In this document: piece after piece, positions 38,446 through 46,915 of the stretch | Position numbering within the stretch: the first letter of the stretch is position 1 | How the letters are laid out: each line of letters begins with the position of its first letter | Assembly: GCA_944383825.1 (NCBI GenBank) | Contig: CALWRA010000008.1 | Coordinates: 50,790-114,789, forward strand | Source: an uncultured Acetatifactor sp. | GTDB lineage: Bacteria; Bacillota; Clostridia; Lachnospirales; Lachnospiraceae | DNA: 64,000 nucleotides | Direction: 5' to 3' | Notes under the pieces: generated by a model | Databases searched by the model: none | The model's input: only the letters and a program-made list of their open reading frames with translations | Told to the model about the DNA's origin: nothing | Translations under genes and position numbers: made by a program

Positions 38446-39309
38446 ATGAAAAAACTCAAAAAAATTATTTCTCTGCTTGCATCGGCGGCCTTGCTTTTCA
38501 TGCTTCCTGGAGCCGGCACACTAACTGCCTCCGCAGAGGAACCGGTCAGCTACTACGTCAAGTACCACACAGAAGACAAAGAATGGCGTTTTCAGATTGG
38601 CTCCGCCTGGGATGACCAGGGCGCCCACAGGGAGCTGTATTACATGCAGCAAGATATTAAGGATGGGGATATTGTCATTATTGATGGAAACGGAGATCTC
38701 AATATTACTCTCAATGTCCGGCTGAGCAATCTGACGCTGACGAACGCATCAACCATTGTTGTGGGAACCAACGGAATCGACAGCTGCTATATACTTGGCG
38801 GCAGCCGTGCCGCTGTTAACGGAGACATTACAAATGCCTATGTGTATGACGCCTCCAGCGTAACCTTCAACAATAATATCTCAACGCTGCAGATCCTGGG
38901 ATCCTCAGACATTAACGCCAACGTTACGGCGGCCGGCTCCGTAGGTCATTTGATCGGTCGGGATAATAACACTACCTATTATGACCTTTATAATATAGCT
39001 CAGGGAAAACTGGTGGTCGAAAACGGATCTTTGAAAACCTCTGAAGAGCATTACAGCACCACTCCTTCCTCCTCCGGTCAGACCGCTTCACAGCCCGTTA
39101 CCCAAGAAAGCGCTTCCCAGACTCAGCCGGCACAAACACAAACCACTCAGGCATCTTCTTCTCAGACCTCCGGGCAGGCTTCTGCTGATGAATATGACGA
39201 TGTGCCCAAGACGGGAGACAGTAATCTTGTTCTTTATCTGACTGTGGCAGGCGCCGTATGCCTGCTTGCATCCTACGCATTGAGAAAATTTCCGGCAGAC
39301 TCAGTGTAA
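38446..39309 (+). CDS. Sortase-anchored surface protein with VPKTGD motif
   Basis: This 287-residue secreted protein starts with a signal peptide ending near LTASAEE. Residues of about 60-190 form repeated beta strands rich in Asn and Thr (DLNITLNVRLSNLTLTNASTIVVGTNGIDS), like a small beta-helix, then a Ser/Thr/Gln-rich linker at about 205-245 suits crossing the cell wall. The C-terminus has VPKTGD at 253-258, a hydrophobic helix (LVLYLTVAGAVCLLASYAL) and a positive tail (RKF), a classic sorting signal of the (L/V)PxTG type. It lies 62 bases after the class B sortase, its probable enzyme. The binding function is unknown. A terminator follows. Confidence 0.85.
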   Translation: MKKLKKIISLLASAALLFMLPGAGTLTASAEEPVSYYVKYHTEDKEWRFQIGSAWDDQGAHRELYYMQQDIKDGDIVIIDGNGDLNITLNVRLSNLTLTNASTIVVGTNGIDSCYILGGSRAAVNGDITNAYVYDASSVTFNNNISTLQILGSSDINANVTAAGSVGHLIGRDNNTTYYDLYNIAQGKLVVENGSLKTSEEHYSTTPSSSGQTASQPVTQESASQTQPAQTQTTQASSSQTSGQASADEYDDVPKTGDSNLVLYLTVAGAVCLLASYALRKFPADSV

Positions 39310-39361
39310 GCGGAGGCGCACACTTCTCAGACACATAGCGTATAAAGTATCGCATCCGGTT

Positions 39362-39405
39362 AAAAACACCCTGAACCGGCCTCAAGGGCCGGTCAGGGTG
39401 TTTTT
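39362..39405. terminator. Bidirectional terminator after the surface protein
   Basis: Arms AAAAACACCCTGA-ACCGGCC and GGCCGGT-TCAGGGTGTTTTT pair almost perfectly around TCAA, with A and T runs at both ends. It separates the convergent surface-protein and GH18 genes. Confidence 0.9.
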
Positions 39406-39422
39406 CATACAGCCATTTTCGT

Positions 39423-41123
39423 TTATGAATTTACATATGCATTGATCAGCTCCCATACGCCCGTTGTTCCATATCCCAGCCGCCACACGGCCACTCCCGC
39501 AATCTGCTGAGCGCTCATCACATTGAGCTTCACACGAATGGACTCCTCATCCTCGATCCATATCTGGTAAGTAGCCGCTCCCTCAGTCCACTCCGCGTAA
39601 TATTGACAGGTTTCTTCATTCCATTCAGGAGTGACATTCACTCTGCTCAGGAAATCCTCCATGTTCCGGATCGTGATATACTCATCCGTCACCTCCGCTC
39701 CTTCCGTTCTCCAGAGGATCGTATAAAAGGGCAGTGCGTTGACTACCTTTTCAGGAGGTACCTCTTCCAGTGTCTTCGCGATTCCATTGCTGACATAGTC
39801 AATGCTTGCCACACTTCCCGGATCACCGCTTCCATGCCAGTGCTCATCATATCCCATAATAATCACATAATCCACCACCTGCCCCTGGACGTCCAGACGG
39901 TAATGATCGTTAAAATTAAACGGTACGTAATTGTCCACTGAAAGCACCAATCCATTAGCCCGGCACAGCACGGAAAGCTCTCTCAAAAACTGTACATAAT
40001 GTGTTTCACAGTCCACTCCCAGCTGTTCAAAGTCGATATTAATGCCATCCAGTCCAAGGCTCACCGCAGTGTCCGTAATTCCCTGGACCAACCGCTGTCT
40101 TTTGGAAGTGACGGAAAGCACCTGGTATTCATCTACCTCCGCCCCTGTCTCATTCCGGTAATTAAAGTTGTCCAAAACTCCCCATACCTGGAGCCCCATA
40201 TTGTGAGCTCGCTGCACATAGTCCGCACTTGCAAAGCTTCTGAAATTGCCTTCGTTGTCAATCATGCTGAACCAGGTGGGAGCAATTACATTCATTCCTA
40301 TGGTTCCCTCCACCATACTTTCCAGCGTGTCATTTCCGGCAGTTCCCCCTATGGAATGCCATCCCAGACTCACCTTCCTATCCAGAGAAACAGAGGTATA
40401 CTCCGGCGCCGTGTAATCTGTCACAGGAGTCTCCTGCTCCTCAGTCTGGTCGGAAAGCCTTTTATTTTCTACATACCCAATGACAGAGTCCTCCGTCTTG
40501 ACCTTACTCCAGGTTTCCATCTCCTCAAGCACTTCCACTCTGTCCCCCTGAGAAAGATCACATAATATAGGGCTCTTTATGCCCCCTCTCTCCCTCACAG
40601 AAGTGTCTCTGGTTACCTCAGCCATCTGCCTGCTTCCCCATTCGGTATAAACCTGCACATGACGATCGTATATATAATAGGAAAGATTTGTAAATTTCTT
40701 CACATAGTCTGCCGCAATATATACTACATCATTTTCTGTAAAGCTAATGGCATAACCGTAATCCCCGCTGTCCGAGTCCGAAGCGTAGCCGCTCTCCCCT
40801 ATCACAGACCGAAATGTTTCCAAGGCCGTGGTGTACAGGAGCAGATTTTCCGTGCGATCCGCATAAAAGATCTCATTGAAATATTTATGGACAGTTGCCA
40901 GGTCAAAATAGCACACGCCATTTCTTATGATGGCTTTTTCCTCCACCATCTCATCCTGAAGAATAATCGCCGCCTGCTCTCCTGAAACCTGATAATAAGC
41001 ATCCAGATCAGCCCTCTCATTGCTGTAGGAGTATCTCTCAATCAGCTTTCCACCAAGCCAGATTCCGCCAATAAGCACAATCAAAATCAAAGCTACAATA
41101 ACCGGTAAAATTTTCCTTTTCAT
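39423..41123 (-). CDS. Anchored GH18 glycoside hydrolase with SH3-like domain
   Basis: This 566-residue exported protein begins MKRKILPVIVALILIVLIGGIWLGG, a signal anchor. It then has a copper-amine-oxidase-like N-terminal domain (about residues 40-140, AAIILQDEMVEEKAIIRNGVCYFDLATVHKYFNE) and a bacterial SH3 module (about 165-215, TSVRERGGIKSPILCDLSQGDRVEVLE). A GH18 barrel at about 245-560 follows, with DGINIDFEQL; its catalytic Glu is about residue 366. The usual third Asp of DxxDxDxE is Asn here. Similar proteins act in the spore cortex or cell wall. The ATG at 41121-41123 follows AAAGGC; the frame is open to 41183. Confidence 0.88.
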   Translation of the reverse strand: MKRKILPVIVALILIVLIGGIWLGGKLIERYSYSNERADLDAYYQVSGEQAAIILQDEMVEEKAIIRNGVCYFDLATVHKYFNEIFYADRTENLLLYTTALETFRSVIGESGYASDSDSGDYGYAISFTENDVVYIAADYVKKFTNLSYYIYDRHVQVYTEWGSRQMAEVTRDTSVRERGGIKSPILCDLSQGDRVEVLEEMETWSKVKTEDSVIGYVENKRLSDQTEEQETPVTDYTAPEYTSVSLDRKVSLGWHSIGGTAGNDTLESMVEGTIGMNVIAPTWFSMIDNEGNFRSFASADYVQRAHNMGLQVWGVLDNFNYRNETGAEVDEYQVLSVTSKRQRLVQGITDTAVSLGLDGINIDFEQLGVDCETHYVQFLRELSVLCRANGLVLSVDNYVPFNFNDHYRLDVQGQVVDYVIIMGYDEHWHGSGDPGSVASIDYVSNGIAKTLEEVPPEKVVNALPFYTILWRTEGAEVTDEYITIRNMEDFLSRVNVTPEWNEETCQYYAEWTEGAATYQIWIEDEESIRVKLNVMSAQQIAGVAVWRLGYGTTGVWELINAYVNS

Positions 41124-41238
41124 AGGTATGCCTTTCTTCCCAAATGATGATGTTTTCGTCAAAAGCCGCTTTTTCCTACCCAATCCTTTTTCTCCTGAGT
41201 TTCGGAGTCAGCGAACAGTTATATTCTATCACATAATA

Positions 41239-41309
41239 TGACAAAATGCCACTTTTTCCGCTCAGCAAGAGAGGCAATCCTGTCAGTGGCTTTCAGCGGC
41301 ATTTTGTCA
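41239..41309. repeat. Long inverted repeat near the 41.3 kb small gene
   Basis: TGACAAAATGCC (41239-41250) and GGCATTTTGTCA (41298-41309) are exact inverted copies with a 47-base loop. It lies just after the stop of the 71-residue gene on the minus strand. It could be a terminator although there is no clean T-run, or an unrecognised repeat. Confidence 0.5.
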
Positions 41310-41326
41310 TTGTCAGGTACCGGCTT

Positions 41327-41542
41327 TCAGGACAAGTCCACCTTATCAAGGCGAACCTGCTCCACCTTGCCGCAAGGGCCTACAACATAATCCGCCATAT
41401 AGGCATGATCTTCTAAAACGGCATATTTTACAGCTTCTTTTAAAGACACAGGCTCTCCATCCACAAAAAATTCGGTGCCCGCTTTCTGCATCCGTTCCAG
41501 AGAATCGGCAATGCTTCTCTCGGAAGCATCAGGTTCTTTCAT
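41327..41542 (-). CDS. Small protein of unknown function
   Basis: This 71-residue soluble, acidic protein is not recognised. It begins MKEPDASERSIADSLERMQKAGTEFFVDGEPVSLKEAVKYAVLEDHAYMADYVVG and ends with a Lys/Val pattern. AGGAGGAATCATA directly before the ATG is a strong ribosome-binding site and the frame has no internal competition, which supports a real gene. It stands alone between the GH18 gene and the mecA region. No domain or partner can be named from sequence. Confidence 0.65.
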   Translation of the reverse strand: MKEPDASERSIADSLERMQKAGTEFFVDGEPVSLKEAVKYAVLEDHAYMADYVVGPCGKVEQVRLDKVDLS

Positions 41543-41872
41543 TATGATTCCTCCTGTTTGCTAGCTTCCAGACCAAAAGTAAAATTCCATCATTTTCCGG
41601 TCTCTCTGTGATATATCCATTTCCCGGAAGCCTTATAAGTGCCTTCAGCAGTACATATGCCGGCATTAGTAAAAATTTTCTAATGCTTCTTATGTTTAAA
41701 ATGAATTATAAAAGTGAAAATTAGTAGTTGAATAACTATGAACAAGCGATAATTGCCGGTATGCTCCCTGCACTATGCCTGTAAGACATCCTTAAAATAT
41801 ATGTCAGCAGCTACACCTCTGTCATATAATGTGTTATAATGAATATAGAAAAAAGGATGAAAGCGGAACGAA
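41543..41872. other. Intergenic stretch without a gene
   Basis: No open frame of note is seen. The sequence is AT-rich with two TATAAT matches near its end (41825-41830 and 41835-41840) that could drive the small 41873 frame. Confidence 0.5.
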
Positions 41873-42001
41873 ATGTCCCAATGTAAAAATCAACCAGAAA
41901 TAAAGATCAAGACTGCTGCCTCCTTCCCGTACCAGAGTACCGAAGGCACTTATGAGGCGATTATATCTTATATGGAAAATTTTTGCAAGAGAATTGTTTA
42001 A
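41873..42001 (+). CDS. Possible 42-residue peptide gene
   Basis: The frame reads MSQCKNQPEIKIKTAASFPY, then about 22 more residues ending NFCKRIV. AAAAGGATG lies 13-15 bases upstream, which is distant, and two TATAAT boxes lie 30-50 bases before. The amino-acid pattern looks protein-like, with a helical C-terminal half, but nothing is recognised. It could be a remnant of a longer gene. A short AT-rich palindrome (GTTTAAA/TTTAAAC) follows at about 41996-42031. Confidence 0.35.
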   Translation: MSQCKNQPEIKIKTAASFPYQSTEGTYEAIISYMENFCKRIV

Positions 42002-42035
42002 ATTTATTAAAAATTTTTAAACTTATTCGCTGCTA

Positions 42036-42064
42036 TTGACTTAAAGCAGGCAAGAGTATAATAT
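42036..42064 (+). promoter_or_regulatory. Promoter of mecA
   Basis: TTGACT (42036-42041) is followed after 17 bases by TAATAT (42059-42064); TATAAT at 42057-42062 overlaps it with a 15-base spacer. It lies about 80 bases before mecA. Confidence 0.5.
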
Positions 42065-42147
42065 ACTTTTAATCAAAACACACTTATATGATATGATTTT
42101 TACACGCTACTCAGCATCCGCCGGATGCAGAAAGGAAGGGTTGTCGT

Positions 42148-42873
42148 ATGAAAATAGAAAAAGTGAATGAAAATCAGATACGCTGTACTTTGACCAGAGA
42201 AGATCTGGCAAGCCGGGAGCTGAAAATCAGCGAGCTTGCCTATGGAACTGAAAAGGCCAAGACACTCTTTCGTGACATGATGCAGCAGGCTAATTTCGAA
42301 TTTGGTTTTGAGGCGGAAGATATCCCGCTGATGATAGAAGCAATTCCCCTGAATGCAGAATGTATTGTTCTGATCATTACCAAGGTGGAAGACCCTGAGG
42401 AGCTGGATACTCGTTTTTCCCGGTTTGCTCCCTCCGTCACAGAGGATGATGATGGAGAGGAGGGAATTTACGAATCCCCTTCCGATGAAATGCTGGATTT
42501 ATTCCGCAAGCTCCAGACCAACCGCAAGACCGTCGGCGATGGCAAGGCTGCGCAGACTGCCTTCGAGCAGGACGATATGAACCGTACACATATTTTCCTT
42601 ATAGATTCTCTGAAGCAGGCAATGACCGCAGCCCGAATGATCTGTTCCCACTATACTGGAGAAAGCACTCTTTACAAAGATGAGCATACAGGAAAATACC
42701 TGTTCATGCTCACTCAGGGCAGCGCCTCCCGGGAAGTTTTTGACAGGGCTTGCAACGTGGTGTCCGAATATGGTTCTCTGCAGCGCTCTTTGTCCGGCAG
42801 CCGCACTTTTCTTGCCGAGCATTACGATCCTCTGGTGGAAAAGGATGCCGTAGGAGCCCTTGGGCAAATTTAA
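42148..42873 (+). CDS. mecA: Adaptor protein MecA
   Basis: MecA delivers substrates to the ClpC/ClpP protease and controls competence and stress regulators in Bacillota. The 241-residue protein starts MKIEKVNENQIRCTLTREDLASRELKISELAYGTEKAKTLFRDMMQQAN, the N-terminal substrate-binding domain, has a linker with acidic runs at about 95-115, and a C-terminal ClpC-binding domain ending HYDPLVEKDAVGALGQI. GAAAGGAAGG precedes the ATG. A terminator follows directly. Confidence 0.95.
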   Translation: MKIEKVNENQIRCTLTREDLASRELKISELAYGTEKAKTLFRDMMQQANFEFGFEAEDIPLMIEAIPLNAECIVLIITKVEDPEELDTRFSRFAPSVTEDDDGEEGIYESPSDEMLDLFRKLQTNRKTVGDGKAAQTAFEQDDMNRTHIFLIDSLKQAMTAARMICSHYTGESTLYKDEHTGKYLFMLTQGSASREVFDRACNVVSEYGSLQRSLSGSRTFLAEHYDPLVEKDAVGALGQI

Positions 42874-42902
42874 AAAACGCTCCCTCCCCTTGAGGGCGCT
42901 TA

Positions 42903-42943
42903 AAAAGGCGGGAAGGTTTTCTCTCAGTTCCTTCCCGCCTTTT
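42903..42943 (+). terminator. Terminator after mecA
   Basis: AAAAGGCGGGAAGG and CCTTCCCGCCTTTT pair perfectly around a 13-base loop, with A and T ends. It may act in both directions between mecA and the DUF1858 gene. Confidence 0.9.
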
Positions 42944-42969
42944 ATGGTTTCTATTCAGTGAACAACCGA

Positions 42970-43161
42970 TTACAGATTTTCAATTGCTTCCATCAGCTCG
43001 TCAATGTCAATGCCATGTACCATTGCCGCTTCCTCCAGAGACTCTCCCTGGGCAGATGGACATCCCAGACAGTGCATTCCCGCATCCATCAGCACAGGAG
43101 CCACATCGGGATTGGTGCGCAAAATTTCACCGATGGTCATTTCTTTCGTGATTCCGCTCAT
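42970..43161 (-). CDS. DUF1858 redox-disulfide domain protein
   Basis: This 63-residue protein of the DUF1858 (hybrid-cluster-associated disulfide) family has one domain: [45 protein letters not shown], with the HCLGC CxxC motif and the helix that follows. Proteins of this type probably handle electrons or bind metals. The ATG follows AGAAAGGAG. It is divergent from the pyruvate formate-lyase promoter, which is of interest for an oxygen-sensitive enzyme, but any link is inferred from position. Confidence 0.9.
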   Translation of the reverse strand: MSGITKEMTIGEILRTNPDVAPVLMDAGMHCLGCPSAQGESLEEAAMVHGIDIDELMEAIENL

Positions 43162-43323
43162 AACATTCTCCTTTCTGCCTCTTTCGGCTTTTTCAGTATA
43201 ATACTTTCCCCATAATCTTGCAAGTCATTCGTAAAGATAAAATCTATTGCGGCTCGCTTGTCCTGTTCTATGAAACCCCAGAAAATATGCGGCTTTGTAC
43301 CGAAAAAAGTACACTGCTTCACC

Positions 43324-43352
43324 TTGACTCTCCAATGGCTTTTTCATATAAT
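43324..43352 (+). promoter_or_regulatory. Promoter of the pyruvate formate-lyase operon
   Basis: TTGACT (43324-43329) and TATAAT (43347-43352) are 17 bases apart, with about 55 bases of leader to the ATG at 43414, preceded by AGGAGG. Confidence 0.8.
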
Positions 43353-43413
43353 GATCTAGGGATTAGGTACACCAATTCAATTATATATAATTTTATTAGG
43401 AGGCTATTTCAAA

Positions 43414-45453
43414 ATGAGACCAGAATGGAAAGATTTTGTAGGCGGCAAATGGGACAAAGAAGTCAATGTCCGTGACTTCATTCAGAGAAACTACCATCCC
43501 TATGATGGCGATGAGAGTTTCTTGGCAGAAGCTACCCAGAACACAAAGGATCTGTGGGCGCAGGTTCTTGATCTGCAGAAAAAGGAAAGAGAGGCCGGCG
43601 GCGTCCTTGATATGGATACCAAGGTGGTTTCCACCATCACCTCTCATGGTCCCGGATATCTGGACAAAAGCAAGGAAACCATCGTAGGCTTCCAGACAGA
43701 TAAGCCCTTCAAACGCAGCCTGCAGCCTTACGGCGGTATCCGTATGGCAGAGAAGGCATGCGCAGACAACGGCTACGAGGTTGATCCCGAGATCAGTGAA
43801 TTTTTCACTGTTCACAGAAAAACCCACAATGCAGGATGCTTTGACGCTTACAATCAGGAAATGAGAGCATGCCGCTCTTCTCACATCATTACGGGTCTTC
43901 CTGATGCTTACGGACGCGGACGCATCATCGGCGATTACAGACGCGTGGCTCTTTACGGTATCGACAGACTGATCGAGGACAAGCAGGCGCAGAAGGATTC
44001 CACCGGCCGTGTGATGACGGATGACGTAATTCGTCTGCGCGAAGAAATTTCCGAGCAGATACTGGCTCTGAAAATGATGAAAGAGATGGCTGCTTCCTAC
44101 GGTTTTGATATTTCCAAGCCTGCATCCAACGTAAAGGAAGCAATTCAGTGGACCTATTTCGGTTATCTGTGTGCCGTAAAGGAGCAGAATGGAGCCGCAA
44201 TGTCCCTGGGACGTACTTCCACCTTCCTTGACTGCTACGCAGAGAGAGATTTGGCAAACGGAACCTTTACCGAGCAGGAGATCCAGGAGTTTGTAGATCA
44301 TTTCATCATGAAATTAAGATGCATTAAATTTGCACGTACACCTGAGTACAACCAGATCTTTGCAGGCGATCCCGTATGGGTAACCGAGTCCCTGGCCGGT
44401 GTCGGTGTGGATGGAAGACCAATGGTTACCAAAATGAGTTTCCGCTATCTGCATACTCTGACCAACCTTGGACCTTCCCCCGAACCCAATCTGACGGTCC
44501 TCTGGTCTACCAGACTTCCTGAAAGCTGGAAAAGATACTGTGCAAAGATGTCTATCCAGACCTCTTCCATCCAGTATGAAAACGATGATCTGATGAGAGT
44601 AACCCACGGTGACGACTACGGTATTGCATGCTGTGTATCTTCCATGGTAATCGGCAAGGAGATGCAGTTCTTCGGCGCCCGTGCCAACCTTGCAAAATGT
44701 CTGCTCTATGCTTTGAACGGCGGTGTGGATGAGGTGACCAAGAAGCAGATTGGACCCAAATATCGTCCCGTGGAGGGTGATGTTCTGGATTATGATGATG
44801 TTCTTGCCAAATTCATTGACATGATAGAGTGGCAGGCGGATGTGTATGTAAACACTTTGAATATCATTCACTATATGCATGATAAATACTGCTATGAGAG
44901 AGCGGAAATGGCTCTTCACGACAGAGACGTTAAGCGCTACTTTGCAACCGGTATCGCCGGATTGTCCATCGTGGCCGACTCCTTGTCCGCAATTAAGTAT
45001 GCAAAGGTTGAGGTTGTTCGGGATGAGGATGGTGTAATCGTTGACTTCAAGACCACCGGAGAGTTCCCCAAGTACGGAAACGATGATGACCGTGTTGATG
45101 AGATTGCTGAGTTTATCGTGCACAGATTCATGACGGCAGTTAGAAGACATCACACCTACAGAAACGGTGTTCCCACCACTTCCATCCTGACCATTACTTC
45201 CAATGTAACCTATGGTAAGGCTACGGGCAACACTCCCGATGGACGTAAAAAGGGACAGCCTTTCGCTCCCGGCGCAAATCCCATGCACGGGCGTGATACC
45301 CACGGTGCGGTAGCTTCCCTGTCCTCCGTATCCAAACTTCCTTTTAACGATGCACAGGATGGTATCTCCAATACCTTCACCATCATTCCCGGAGCTCTCG
45401 GCAAGGAGGACCAGGTATTCGCCGGCGACATTGAGCTGGATCTGAACAAATAA
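43414..45453 (+). CDS. Pyruvate formate-lyase catalytic subunit lacking the glycyl-radical domain
   Basis: Pyruvate formate-lyase converts pyruvate and CoA to acetyl-CoA and formate. The 679-residue product follows the PFL sequence closely, with Cys406-Cys407 in [13 protein letters not shown] (Cys418/419 of E. coli) and [43 protein letters not shown] near the end. It stops at ELDLNK, just where the radical domain should begin; full PFL is about 760 residues. The missing domain is a separate gene at 45732. A stop, a new ribosome-binding site and an unrelated-looking small gene lie between, so this is not one frameshift. The gene has a strong promoter and AGGAGG. Confidence 0.93.
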   Translation: MRPEWKDFVGGKWDKEVNVRDFIQRNYHPYDGDESFLAEATQNTKDLWAQVLDLQKKEREAGGVLDMDTKVVSTITSHGPGYLDKSKETIVGFQTDKPFKRSLQPYGGIRMAEKACADNGYEVDPEISEFFTVHRKTHNAGCFDAYNQEMRACRSSHIITGLPDAYGRGRIIGDYRRVALYGIDRLIEDKQAQKDSTGRVMTDDVIRLREEISEQILALKMMKEMAASYGFDISKPASNVKEAIQWTYFGYLCAVKEQNGAAMSLGRTSTFLDCYAERDLANGTFTEQEIQEFVDHFIMKLRCIKFARTPEYNQIFAGDPVWVTESLAGVGVDGRPMVTKMSFRYLHTLTNLGPSPEPNLTVLWSTRLPESWKRYCAKMSIQTSSIQYENDDLMRVTHGDDYGIACCVSSMVIGKEMQFFGARANLAKCLLYALNGGVDEVTKKQIGPKYRPVEGDVLDYDDVLAKFIDMIEWQADVYVNTLNIIHYMHDKYCYERAEMALHDRDVKRYFATGIAGLSIVADSLSAIKYAKVEVVRDEDGVIVDFKTTGEFPKYGNDDDRVDEIAEFIVHRFMTAVRRHHTYRNGVPTTSILTITSNVTYGKATGNTPDGRKKGQPFAPGANPMHGRDTHGAVASLSSVSKLPFNDAQDGISNTFTIIPGALGKEDQVFAGDIELDLNK

Positions 45454-45479
45454 TATATTAACGGAGAAAGGCGACACGC

Positions 45480-45683
45480 ATGGACGAGAAGACAATGATT
45501 GACGACCTTGTTAAAATGCTGGATTCTGGAATGACCGAAGGCGTTGGACATGTAAATGTAGACTATGACAGCACAGGGAAAGCGTCTAAAAGCGTTCAGA
45601 CAATGGGCTGTACAGACTGCTCCAGAACGCCATTGGCCTGCAGTGTTCCCACTCTTGAGGAGGGGCTGGACGATTACCGTTAA
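45480..45683 (+). CDS. Small Cys-containing protein between the PFL parts, radical-domain-like N-terminus
   Basis: This 67-residue protein is not a known family. Its residues 8-29 (DDLVKMLDSGMTEGVGHVNVDY) align with residues 9-30 of the separate radical domain ([22 protein letters not shown]), matching at D-L-V, L-D, G-H and N-V. The C-terminal half is different and holds three Cys in MGCTDCSRTPLACSV, and there is no Gly-radical loop. The ATG at 45480 follows GGAGAAAGG and lies 26 bases after the PFL stop. It may be a paralogue that occupies the same surface of PFL, perhaps for activation or protection; this is inferred. Confidence 0.8.
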   Translation: MDEKTMIDDLVKMLDSGMTEGVGHVNVDYDSTGKASKSVQTMGCTDCSRTPLACSVPTLEEGLDDYR

Positions 45684-45731
45684 CTGTCCGGTCCCACCTA
45701 TGATTCATTTTATTATAAGGAGGAATAAATT

Positions 45732-45974
45732 ATGGCAGCAAGTGCGGCACAGGTAGATAATCTTGTATCTTTATTGGATGGTTACGCTACAAAGGGCGGA
45801 CATCACTTGAACGTGAATGTATTGAACAGAGACACTCTGATGGATGCGCAAAAGCATCCCGAGAATTATCCTCAGCTTACAATCCGTGTATCCGGATATG
45901 CCGTTAACTTTATCAAGTTAACTCCTGAACAGCAGGCTGATGTTATCTCTCGTACCTTCCATGAGAGCTTCTAA
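45732..45974 (+). CDS. Stand-alone glycyl-radical domain of pyruvate formate-lyase (GrcA-like)
   Basis: This 80-residue protein is the C-terminal radical domain of PFL as a free protein: [57 protein letters not shown]. The radical Gly is Gly55 in RVSGYAVNF. It differs from E. coli YfiD/GrcA in lacking the 50-residue N-terminal extra piece, and its length (80) plus that of the catalytic protein (679) adds up to a full PFL (759). AAGGAGGAATAAATT precedes the ATG. It is followed by a terminator, so the three genes form one operon. It would have to bind the catalytic subunit to supply the radical. Confidence 0.93.
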   Translation: MAASAAQVDNLVSLLDGYATKGGHHLNVNVLNRDTLMDAQKHPENYPQLTIRVSGYAVNFIKLTPEQQADVISRTFHESF

Positions 45975-46015
45975 GCTCAGCGAAAGGCTTTGGATTGCAA
46001 GTATTGTCATAACCC

Positions 46016-46057
46016 CAAAAAGGAGCCGGTCTGTTTAAAGCCGACTCCTTTTTTTCA
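46016..46057 (+). terminator. Terminator after the radical-domain gene
   Basis: AAAAAGGAG-CCGG and CCG-ACTCCTTTTTTT pair with one bulge or mismatch, with a long T-run. It separates the split-PFL operon from pflA. Confidence 0.85.
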
Positions 46058-46117
46058 TTTTGGTCATACTATGCCATATCACAGATTTTAATATACTACA
46101 AAAAGAAAGGAGATACC

Positions 46118-46876
46118 ATGCAGGGAAGAATACATTCCATAGAAAGCTTCGGCACCGTGGATGGTCCCGGCACACGCTTTGTCGTCTTTGTACAAGGCTG
46201 TCCCATGCGCTGCGCCTACTGCCACAATCCTGATACTTGGGCAATGACCGGCGGCACCATGATGGAGCCGGAAGAAATATATGAACAATTTAAAAGAAAT
46301 GAAAGCTTTTATAAGAGCGGCGGCATCACGGTAACGGGAGGAGAGCCCCTTATGCAGATAGACTTTGTGACAGACCTTTTTACTTTGGCTAAAAGAGATC
46401 ATGTTCACACCTGCCTGGATACATCAGGGATCACCTACAATCCTGAAAACCGTCCCTTTATTGAAAAATTAGACAGACTTATGGAGCTGACGGACCTTGT
46501 GATGCTTGACATTAAGCATATTGATCCGCAAAAGCACAGAGAGCTGACTGAGCAGCCTAACGAAGGCATTTTAGCCTTCGCCCAATATTTGAATGAAAAG
46601 CATGTGGATATGTGGATCCGGCATGTAGTAGTTCCGGGTATTACAGACGATGACAGGTATTTGTTTGACCTGGGATATTTTATCGGTCAGTTCGCCAACC
46701 TGAAGGCTCTGGATGTTCTCCCTTATCACACCATGGGTGAAGCCAAATACAAGAAGCTGGACATTCCCTACAAGCTCGCAGGCGTTCCCGCCATGGACAA
46801 AAACAAGGTTATTGAGAAAAAAGAGGTCATCTTGAACGGTATCCGCAAACGCAGGGCGGAGGGTTCCGTTCATTGA
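46118..46876 (+). CDS. pflA: Pyruvate formate-lyase-activating enzyme
   Basis: PflA is a radical-SAM enzyme that abstracts a hydrogen from the PFL glycine. The 252-residue product starts MQGRIHSIESFGTVDGPGTRFVVFVQGCPMRCAYCHNPDTWAM, with the CxxxCxxC [4Fe-4S] site (CPMRCAYC). It also has the SAM GGE motif VTGGEPLMQ, and VVPGITDDDRYLFDLGYFIGQFANLKALDVLPYHTMG near the end. AAAGGAGATACC precedes the ATG. It has its own leader after the terminator that ends the split-PFL operon. Its expected target is Gly55 of the 45732 protein. Confidence 0.96.
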   Translation: MQGRIHSIESFGTVDGPGTRFVVFVQGCPMRCAYCHNPDTWAMTGGTMMEPEEIYEQFKRNESFYKSGGITVTGGEPLMQIDFVTDLFTLAKRDHVHTCLDTSGITYNPENRPFIEKLDRLMELTDLVMLDIKHIDPQKHRELTEQPNEGILAFAQYLNEKHVDMWIRHVVVPGITDDDRYLFDLGYFIGQFANLKALDVLPYHTMGEAKYKKLDIPYKLAGVPAMDKNKVIEKKEVILNGIRKRRAEGSVH

Positions 46877-46915
46877 TGCCGTCAGCGGATTTTATAAAAA
46901 AATCGCATATTTTTC

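Noticed and set aside
43396..44301. 301-codon frame opposite pyruvate formate-lyase
   Set aside because: Runs exactly against a strongly conserved gene and has no protein-like motifs.
44314..45495. 393-codon frame opposite the end of pyruvate formate-lyase
   Set aside because: Same reason: antisense shadow caused by the codon bias of the real gene.
43414..45974. Split PFL as a plain sequencing frameshift
   Set aside because: The two parts are separated by about 280 bases that hold a complete small gene with its own ribosome-binding site, and each part has clean start and stop signals.
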